Below are positions 56,601-64,000 of a stretch of 64,000 nt of DNA, piece after piece; position 1 is the stretch's first letter; the number at the start of each line of letters is the position of its first letter. Location of the stretch: NCBI GenBank assembly GCA_950022295.1, contig OX465600.1:309576031-309640030 (forward strand), given 5' to 3'. The translations under genes and the position numbers were made by a program. The DNA is from Bromus sterilis (lineage: Eukaryota; Streptophyta; Magnoliopsida; Poales; Poaceae). A model generated the notes under the pieces. That model was not told where the DNA came from. It did no database searches and saw nothing but the letters and a program-made list of their open reading frames with translations.

Positions 56601-57869
56601 TAGTGTGTAGTCCTTCGCATGCTGATCATTGTGGTATGATTGACTGGTCATTTGGGGCACTGTAGTGATCTCTATCTCATCCTGAAGTTTGATGCAACAA
56701 ACTTTGAGCAGAAGCAAAGCTCACATGGGGTGGATTTGGATAGTACCAAGATGTCTTCTGGGCTAGGGGTACAAGGTACTAGGCTTCTGTGGAGTTTGGG
56801 CTCAAACAAAACAATGTACATGGTACTTGCTTTGTAAATGTGGCAATGAGGCTGAAGGTGTTTGTACTGTGGTGTGGCTTGTACATAGCTCCCCTAGGCA
56901 TGATATTTTGCATAGCTCAAACATACACTAGGATGAGTTGCTAAGCCAAGTTTCACATCATTTGGATCAGTATTTTTGGCACTTCCTTTGTAAAGCACTA
57001 AATAGGTCAGAATGCATTGGTGAGGCTAGCATCTCACTGGATTGTTTGATTTGGCTTAAAATTGGTGTAGCTTGGTTATTTGGCATTGTGCACATGAGTA
57101 TAAAATTTCATAGCCATTGGACACACATATCTAGCACTTGCTTAACAATGTGGCCCACTGACCAGAAACTTAAACATGACAATGCACTCACATGGGTAAT
57201 GGAATTTGTCTCAAATCTGGTTTGGTGGAGTTATTTTGTGGTAGGATCATGCTCAAAAAGTTTCAAGGCAAATGGGATCCCCTATCATGCACTTGCTTCA
57301 CAATGCCCCTTTGCTGCACCCAAACTTTGGGAATTTATTGTGGGAGTTTGGCTAAGAAAATGGTGGTGGAATTTGCTGGAGATAAATCATATGATCATAT
57401 GAGATTTCACAAAAAGTTTCACCAGCAATGGATCAAGAGAAGTGGCACTCCCTTCACAAAGCTCCATTCTGCCCCCATAGACAAATGAATTTTTCTAGAG
57501 GAATAATCCACTTGGGCTATGAAATGTTTTTGGAGAATTTGGAAAGATATGATATCAATGACATGTGGGAATTATTTGGGGATTTATGGAGCAACATAAA
57601 TAGGGGTTGCTTCACAAACCTCAAATAATAGGAATATCCCTTTTATTGGAAAAAGGAATATATGTCTTGAATAAAATGGTGGCTTGGATGAGATGGAACA
57701 ATGAAGTGACATGGAGAAGTCTTGGATTCAAGGTCCACTTGAGCATGGAAAGAAAATATTCTCAAGTTTCAAGTTCAACGAGGTGATCAAAATCAAATCC
57801 AATAACAAATCCAGAAATAAATCCGAAAAGTTTATGGAAAAAGCAAGTTCCAAAATCCAGGGTGTCACA
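53672..57869 (-). repeat. 5' LTR of the LARD-like element, 4198 bp
   Basis: On the - strand it runs from TGTGACACCCTGG (57869) to GGTGCCACA (53672). It is non-coding apart from many short overlapping frames in a GC-rich block (55800-56600). That block contains a TATA-like CTTTTATAGG word near 56310 in a GC-rich context, mirrored at 48380 in the 3' LTR. Confidence 0.85.
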
Positions 57870-58293
57870 CCCAGCCCCTGACCGCGTCACCCACCCTCCT
57901 TGGGCCCACAAGCACCCCCTGCTAGCATCTCTTCTTCCACTCTCTCTCTCTCTCACCCCGAAAACTCGTGTTCTTGCTCTGGTTTCGTGTTCTTGCTGTT
58001 CTTGAGCACGGAACTTCGATCTACTTCTACAACCACTCATTTGAGCTGAAATTTGGAACAAATACTCTCTGGTATATGACTCCCTCACCCCTCCAATTTG
58101 TTTTCTAGTTGGTGGCTTCATTTGTGAGTATTTAGTGGTTCTTGGTGCTGTTTAGTTGAGCTTAAATGTTTGTGTAGAAATTTATTTTTCAAGTTTTGTT
58201 GCTAGTTTGAGCCTTGGTAAAGTAAGTAGAATGTTTTTCCCAAACTAGTTTTTCTTAAATCTTCGTTTTGGTGAATTGTTAAAAATTTCAGAA
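57870..58293 (+). other. Probable leader of the gypsy ORF1 gene
   Basis: It contains a (CT)n run near 57940, a TTTCTAGTTGG stretch, and an acceptor-like TTTCAG (58285-58290) directly before the ATG at 58294. That suggests a spliced leader. No LTR of this element was found on this side; it is cut by the LARD-like element. Confidence 0.4.
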
Positions 58294-59531
58294 ATGGAGA
58301 GGCTAGGAAAGTGGCTTGGGAAGAAGAAGCCCGAGCGCTCTAGCCGTGTTACGCGTTCCGCAGCTTCACCTTCAACCACGAGGGTGAGCTATAATGAAGA
58401 TATCGTACCCATGGAGATGTTGGATGCGTCACCCGCAAGAGCTATGGCATTTCGTTGCAAAGACTTCATGAAGGATGCCGGCATACAAGAAGAGGTCTAT
58501 GCTCTGTGTGCCAATGCAGGTTTGGCACAGCTTGTTACGAGCCGTGTACCACAGTACGAGACACTCACCGCTATTTTTGTTAACAGTTTCAGGTTTTATC
58601 CTGACAATGATAATGTGGTGTTTCGACTTTATGAAAGATTGCTGACCATGCCTATGAGTACATTTTGTGAAGCTTTAGGTTTTCCATGCTTGGTCGAGAA
58701 GAATAAGAGGAAAAATGTCCAAACTGTTGCACTCAACACCCTCCTCGACTCGTTCTGTAACACTGAAGTGAGGTCATCCAACCGTCAGAAGATTTCCAAC
58801 ATTATGTTCCCTCACCTCAGGTATCTCGCCTATTTATTGCTAGAGGAGTGTTGGCTCGAGACAACACGAGCAGCACTTCCACGCCTGATACCGCTATCAT
58901 GGCGAATGCCCTCTCAGGGAAGCACGAGTATCATGTGGGTTCGCTTATTGCGAAACACCTTGCTACTAATAGTAACAAGGGGGACCTCTTTGGTGGCGTC
59001 TATGCTACACTTCTTTTGCAGTTTCTCCAAGGAGAACCGCGCACAGATGATACAGTCTTTCCTTTTGTTAGCCTTGACTTGGCTGCCATGAACAGGCATT
59101 TCTTTGTTACTAAGGCCTCTGACCGCTATGCACTTGATTATATTTTGCGGTTTAAAGACGTTGTGGAGCGCACTGTCCGTCTACCTGCACCACTTGTGTT
59201 TGATTTTTCTCGCAGGAACGGATTTCGCTTTTCAGTTGCCGAGTTTGAAAAGATCACGGGGAGATACCAGTTTCACGACCCCACGGAAGGGGTCGAGCCG
59301 GACGAGGAGGAGCACGTGGTATATCCACTAGTTCAGGAGGAGACCGTCACCCCCTGGGGTGAAGGGTCTTCCTCTGGATGGGGGAGGGACCTTCCTCTTC
59401 CACGTGGGAGGATCCGAGGACTTCGGTGTACGCACCGAAGGGCTCATACAACCCTTCGGATTACCATTACCCTGGAGCAGGAGGCTCCTCGGGACCGCAG
59501 TAGAAGCGCCCAACTTAGGCCAAAAGCCTAA
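58294..59531 (+). pseudogene. Gypsy (Athila-like) ORF1/gag-type protein with one frameshift
   Basis: It starts MERLGKWLGKKKPERSSRVT (basic). Then YETLTAIFVNSFRF...VVFRLYERLLTMPMSTFCEA and LGFP follow the plant retroelement ORF1 pattern (Y..LT.EF..S......FRLF.....L...LGFP). After a 1-bp loss in a T-run (58833-58835) the next frame continues RGVLARDNTSSTSTPDTAIM, then EYHVGSLIAKHL, RTDDTVFPFVSLDLAAMNRH and RLPAPLVFDFSRRNGF. This is the region typical of the Triticeae gypsy ORF1 family. The tail is Glu/Asp-rich, then Gly/Arg-rich. The frame stops at 59531 before AAGCTTGGGGGAGT, the usual downstream context. In such elements the protein is presumed to be structural (gag-like). Confidence 0.75.
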
Positions 59532-59920
59532 GCTTGGGGGAGTACGTGCTCTCCTCCCCTTTCCATTGTATCTACCGTTGGTTCGCCTTTATCTTTTTGC
59601 AAGTTTTTGCCTGTTCTTCCTTGTTCTTTTAGTTTGCAAAAACCCCAAGTTAGATGCACCCCCACTAGTTCCATTGGAGAGCTTTTCGGCTCATATGTGC
59701 ATCCGTTGCATGGAAATCCCTACTCGTCACATCATATCTATCATTTGGTCTTCTCGCCTATGATAGTCCTCATTGATGTGAGCCTTTCTCTCCTTTTTGA
59801 CTTCCTCCTCCACCACATTCTCTCTTTGCCATGCTAAGTGTCAACTCTCGTGGTTACGCTCATCCATTGCATGAGTGCTCAAAATATCTAAAGGGAGGGG
59901 ATCAAATTGACTTGTACCTG
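59532..59920 (+). other. 3' non-coding part of the gypsy fragment
   Basis: Non-coding, with a polypurine-like AAGGGAGGGG at 59891-59900, 20 bases before the LTR start. Pol is absent, so this element is non-autonomous or internally deleted. Confidence 0.5.
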
Positions 59921-60118
59921 TGATACGTCTCAAACGTATCTACTTTTCCAAACACTTTTGCTATTGTTTTGGCTTCATTCTTGCATGATTTGAATGAAAC
60001 TAACCCGGACTGACGCTGTTTTCAGCAGAGCTACCAGTGTTGTTTTCTTTTGTGCAGGTTTCTGGATATTTAGGTACGCTGGAAAAATCCCAAGAAAATA
60101 TATAAAAAATCAACTGTC
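59921..60118 (+). repeat. Truncated 3' LTR start (TGATACGTCTC type)
   Basis: TGATACGTCTCAAACGTATC is the recognisable start of a very common Triticeae gypsy LTR type. Sequence identity to that LTR stops at about 60118, where the next element begins. Confidence 0.65.
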
Positions 60119-60125
60119 GTCGATA

Positions 60126-61128
60126 TGTAACGTCAGATGCCATGGGATGGCTAAAGTGAGGGGAAGACGTGAGGGAGAGAATGTCGATGGTGCCGGAATC
60201 GGGTTGGGCACAAACACGGTGGAGGACACCACGATGTACCCAGGTTCGGGGCTCTCCGGAGAGATAACACCCCTACTCCTGCTTGTCTCTTATATATCAA
60301 TGCTCTGGCTACAATAACTGCTTCTCTATCTTCTCAGGGGAAGGTGAGCACCGCCGCCGTGGGCAAGGCTCTCTCCTGCGTCCCTGAGGAGTAACTACAA
60401 GCAGTGAACGAACTGAGGGGAAAGTGAGTAATGGTGGTCTAGGATGAGTCGCCCCTCACGCAGGAGGGGTACCCTGGCTCTTATAGTGTGAGCCCAGGGT
60501 ACTTCGGTAACTTCATTGCCGAATGGGCCCAGATGTCATCCTCTAATCGGCCTGGGCCCACCGACTGCTCCTCTCCGGGTGACCCGGATCCTACGAGCGG
60601 CGGCCCATGCTGTAGACCCATAGGGCCTAGGGATGAACAATGGAGCTAGGAGGTGAGGTCTTGTCGCCCTGTCCGCGGAATCGGCGGAGAGGTCGACACC
60701 GTATCTCCACCAGATCCGCGACATGACTTGGCCTTCCTGCCACGCAGATATCTCGGGATATGGTATTTATGACCTCGTAATCATAGCCCCGACTGGTGTC
60801 GGGGTCAACTTCCTCCAAGGGCAATAGGTTGTTCCGATTGCGCCTGGGCCGACTGTTAGTTCTTGGTAAGGTTGATTGCTCTGGGCAATCGGCCTTCCAA
60901 GTGCCTGTCTCGGCCCAGCTCCGGACCAACCGGATGATTATCTTGGTGAAGGAAGGGTGGACCGATTGCGCCTGGGCCGACTGCTGGCATTCGGTACGGC
61001 CGATTGTCTTGGGGCAATCGGCCGTACGTCCGCCCAGCTCGGCCCAGCTGCAGCCCTAATCGGTCCATCCTTGTCTTGAAAGGTTGCTTCCGCTTGGGTT
61101 AGCCTACCCGGGTACCAACCCCTCGACA
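60126..61128. repeat. Probable LTR of the last element
   Basis: It starts TGTAACGTCAG and ends CCTCGACA, with a GGAGGACACCACGATGTACC word typical of a Triticeae LTR group. The two ends do not form a clear inverted repeat and no standard primer site follows, so the boundaries are tentative. Confidence 0.4.
60835..61060 (+). repeat. Tandem duplication, two copies, period 128 bp
   Basis: CGATTGCGCCTGGGCCGACT occurs at 60835 and 60963, followed in both by GGGCAATCGGCC and CTCGGCCCAGCT words. Confidence 0.88.
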
Positions 61129-61579
61129 GTAGCCCCTAAAGCTGTAAAGGTCCCACGGTCATTTGACTGCGGGGCCTTTGCAGTTTTTAATCTCTCTTGA
61201 CATCCTCCGACTGCTATGGCCTCATCGAGTGCGTCATTCCGAGTTCGTCGACTGACTCGGAGATCACACTTGGCTGGCTAAATTTTCGTCCGATTGGACT
61301 TGGTTCATTCCCAATTCGTCTCTTCACTTTCTCGAGAAAGACATCTTTTGCCGATTTCACTCCAACGGTTACCTCCGATTCTTCCGGGATGTGATCAATG
61401 AGCCGGGACCCACGACCCACGCGCGACTTGACATAACTGCAGGTCTTGACCCCCACGTCGCACGCCTCGCCTTTTGCGCCAGGATTCTTTGCGCTGGTTT
61501 GCCGGTTGCCCTTCCTGTGCCCTAGGCCACACCGATCCACACAGCCGCAACTGCATCCCACTCCCCTCCCCCGCCGCCC

Positions 61580-61586
61580 ATATAAG
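61580..61586 (+). promoter_or_regulatory. TATA box upstream of the gag-like gene
   Basis: CCCATATAAGCC is followed by a CT-rich leader (61605-61680) and the ATG at 61822. It lies about 450 bp after the proposed LTR end, so either the LTR is longer than I drew it or this gene has its own promoter. Confidence 0.6.
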
Positions 61587-61821
61587 CCACAGGGGAGGGC
61601 CTTCGCCTCCTCCTTCTCCCAAACGCCATCTTCAACCTCCAGCTCTCGCAACTCTGCACCATTGTCTCTCCAGCTCGAAGCTCCCTGCCGCTCTTGCGAC
61701 CCACCTCTGCGCTTCAGATCCGCTCCGGTCACGGACTCGCGCGCTCCGCCGCCTCCGCGGTAACTCTTCTCCTTTGCTCTCGCTCTCCTCGTCCCTCGTC
61801 TTCTCTCCGCCCGCGAACGCC

Positions 61822-64000
61822 ATGGCGCCACGGCGAGATGTGTCACAGGCGAGCCGCGGGTGCTGGAAAGGCTCCCAGGCCACCGCCGGCGCCGTTCAGT
61901 CCCTGATCCGCGCCCGGAAGATGCCCGCGGAGGTCGAATGGCGCATTCCTGGCGCCGAGGTCGTGCCCAGCGCGCGTGCTGGTGAGAGGGTTGTATTCCT
62001 CTCTCACTTCGAGCGTGGATTCGGCCTTCTCGCCAGCGCCTTCTTCCGCGGGTTCCTCGACTTCCACCGATTGCAGCCTCACCACCTCATAGCCAATTTC
62101 ATCATGATTCTTTCCGGTTTCGTGACACTCTACGAAGGGTATCTCGGCTGCCCCCCAACATCGCTCTCTGGAAGCGATTCTTCAATCTCCGAGCTCACAA
62201 CGCTCGGACGGGAACTGTGGTGCCCTCCACCATCGAAGGCGGCGAACCCACGTACCCGACTGACATGACCGACTGCGGCAGTTGTCTTGTCGCAGCCGCC
62301 AAGCCGAAGTACAAGAGTCCCGAGATCGTCCAATCATGCAAAAATTGGCAGACCTCATTCTTCTACGTCAAGTCACCTAACCAAGGGCCCGATCTCCTTA
62401 ATCTGCCCGAGTTCTCCCTCGCCCGGCCGACTGACAAGCACCAATGGTCGATGAAGCATGGCGTCGGAGATTGCGATGTCGATGCCCAGGTCGCCAGGGT
62501 CGCCCAGCTAGAGCAAGAAGGACTTCTCCCGACCGACCTGGTAGCCACCTGGCTTCAAGCTCGGATTCTTCCCCTGCAGCGCCGAGTGCACCGCCTGTGC
62601 GATATGTCGGGTCCTCGAGATCCCACTCGGCTCTGCACATGGCGGGTGAAGAAGGAAGACCTCAGCGCCAGGGTGAGGGCTATTACATCTAGCCCTTTGC
62701 CCGACCCTTTCCGCTTCGGGCTTGACTACCTCACTCGCCAGCAGAAACCGCCTGTGGTATGCTCCGATTGCCTTCTTCTCCCGATTGCTTTTTCTTTCAG
62801 CTTCTCTGATTACTTTTATCTTCTTTCCAACATTTTATTCAGTCCGACCTGATGGAGGACGGCCAGGAAGCTGGCGTGTATGCCCCCGACCGCGCGGAGG
62901 ATGACCCCTCCGACTTTGAGTATAATGGCGAGGTTCCTTCCGCCGAGTCTGGTGATGACGATGCTGATGACGACGAGTCTTCTGGAGAATCCTCCGACTC
63001 CATGGATGCCGACCTCGCTGATGCCGGGGCCGCCGACCCTCCGAGGACCGACACCCAACCGCCAGCTCAAGGGGGTACGCCTGACCCTTCCCTTGAGCAA
63101 TTTTTGGCCGAATGGAGTGATGATGATAGTGTCTCAAAGACTGATGGTTCTTATGCAGCTCTTCGTGCCAAACCTCCGAAGGTGCCGGCTAAGCGCACCT
63201 CGACCACCAGCTCCTCCGCTGGTACTGCTCCAGGCAAGGTTGCCAAAACCGTGCCGAATGCTAGCAAAGGAAAACACCCCCAGGTGACGACAACTCGGAG
63301 GCCGACCTCCCAGGCGCCGCTGGATGTCGCCCCACTGAGATGTCGGATGCCCTCTGGAGCACCTAGAACAATCGGGTATGCTTTTTCCTTCACACCTTGC
63401 ATCTTACTGTCCCTCCTTGTATTGATTCACTTCCTCTTTTTTCTTTCAGGGAACCGATTGGGCTCGACGATGTTGATGCCGACATTCCGGCCCGACCCGG
63501 CGTCGTCATTTCGCCTGCTGCATCTGTCGCCGCCACCCATAAACGGCCGCCTGCTTCTCATCGCTCTTCCAAGGACGCCGAGCGCGCTGCCAAGAAGGCC
63601 CGCCTGGAGGTGACCAAGAAGACTTCTTCCTCTTCCATTGCCTCCAAGACTTCCAAGAGCACAGCTGACCGGGCAGCTCCTGGCGGGATAGGAACGCAAT
63701 CGGTCGATCCGATTGCCCCATCTCCACCACGCCGCTCCGACCCGGTCTCCACTGTCGCGACTACATCTGCTCCGACTGCCGCATTCGAGCCACCGACGGT
63801 GACAAGCCCGCCGCCGATTGTGGTGTCGGCGCCACCAACTGCCACAATCGTGCCACCAGTTGTTCTGTCCGTGCCACCAACGACGACGACCTTGCCACCA
63901 GTTGCAACTATCACCTCCGCTTCAGCTCATCCGACTGTGCCGCCACCACAGCCAAGTATCTCTGATCCTCAGGTGACGCCGATGCCACTGGTTATCCCCA
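61822..64000 (+). CDS. Spliced gag-like protein of the putative gypsy-type transposon (Transposase_28-like) family, partial at the window end
   Basis: Exons are about 61822-62756, 62843-63375 and 63450 to beyond 64000, with GT-AG introns of 86 and 74 bp; the frame stays open across both junctions. The first exon carries GERVVFLSHFERGFGLLASA, then FFRGFLDFHRLQPHHL and FVTLYEGYLG, the signature of this plant family. A 1-bp loss in a C-run (62151-62156) shifts the frame to ALWKRFFNLRAHNARTGT, and then KNWQTSFFYVKSPN and DLLNLPEFSL follow. Exon 2 is acidic (SGDDDADDDESSGESSD). Exon 3 has a Lys-rich stretch (AERAAKKARLEVTKKTSSSS) and a Pro/Thr/Val-rich tail (PPTATIVPPVVLSVPPTTTT). Without the C-run indel the product would exceed 640 residues. 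The role is presumed structural in a retroelement; the spliced form is unusual. Confidence 0.7.

Larger units (their letters stand above)
48338..57869 (-). mobile_element. LARD-like (large, non-autonomous) gypsy-type retroelement, minus strand
   Basis: On the - strand a 4.2-kb 5' LTR (57869-53672) is followed by a perfect tRNA-Met primer site and an interior of about 3.7 kb with no RT, integrase or protease. A polypurine tract then leads into a 3' LTR that is cut to 1.6 kb (49937-48338). LTR ends are TGTGACACC...GGTGCCACA. The layout and sizes fit Triticeae LARD elements such as the Sukkula type; the name is a suggestion. The shared 1.6 kb of the two LTRs is about 97% identical by eye, so the element is fairly young. 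No target duplication can be checked because the 3' end is missing. Confidence 0.8.

Noticed and set aside
61214..61846. 210-residue open frame on the - strand
   Set aside because: It is antisense to the TATA box and leader of the gag-like gene, is Arg/Gly-rich, and has no domain.

Overview
The window looks like intergenic and genic DNA from a large-genome Triticeae grass (wheat, Aegilops, barley or a close relative). The reasons are short Stowaway-type MITEs of Triticeae character, nested Ty3/gypsy LTR elements, long (about 4.2 kb) LTRs around non-coding interiors, LINE remnants, and plant-type splice sites and polypurine/tRNA-Met primer sites. No tool was run; family names rest on reading motifs by eye.

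Only one host gene is well supported. It is an NF-YA (CCAAT-binding factor, HAP2 class) gene on the + strand, with coding sequence 9365-12892 in five exons and a 338-residue product. It has a TATA-like box near 8710, an intron-bearing leader, an intact NF-YA core domain, and a 3' UTR holding a strong miR169-type target site (13014-13034) upstream of an AATAAA signal (13228). Its introns carry a Stowaway MITE and two very short LINE-tail insertions. Weaker host-like pieces are a lone exon-like segment at 24005-24130 and an isolated receptor-kinase exon at 34084-34180.

The rest is nested repeats. 0-7 kb: small foldback elements, then a PIF/Harbinger transposase-derived pseudogene (- strand) split by a 4.14-kb solo LTR with matching 5-bp target duplications. 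14-29 kb: two decayed copies of a Harbinger ORF1-like (NAM-associated type) gene and a LINE. A second LINE remnant is interrupted by a nearly complete, recent chromovirus-type Ty3/gypsy element (16302-22360, 390-bp LTRs differing at 5 sites, CTTTA target duplications), whose gag-pol is broken by two 1-bp deletions and a stop. 27.9-29.3 kb: another LINE on the - strand. 29.4-33.2 kb: three degenerate direct copies of an unknown repeat around a 1.29-kb nearly loop-less palindrome. 33-38 kb: a mosaic of exon-like fragments and AT-rich sequence.

39-43 kb: two abutting Helitron-like elements, the first carrying a 272-bp tandem array. 43-48 kb: a Triticeae LTR with a CCGGACCGTCCGG-type tandem block, inside other decayed repeats. 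48.3-57.9 kb: a minus-strand, LARD-like retroelement with a 4.2-kb 5' LTR, perfect tRNA-Met primer site, a 141-residue ORF, a 47-bp minisatellite and a 3' LTR truncated to 1.6 kb. 57.9-60.1 kb: a gypsy ORF1-type gene with one frameshift, then the start of an LTR. 60.1-64 kb: an LTR and a spliced gag-like (putative gypsy-type transposon family) gene running off the window end.

There is no operon-like cooperation between genes. The layout is one transcription-factor gene embedded in successive waves of transposition. The least explained pieces are the 1.29-kb palindrome with its three flanking copies, the twin Helitron-like elements, and the small conserved-looking ORF just behind the primer site of the LARD-like element.
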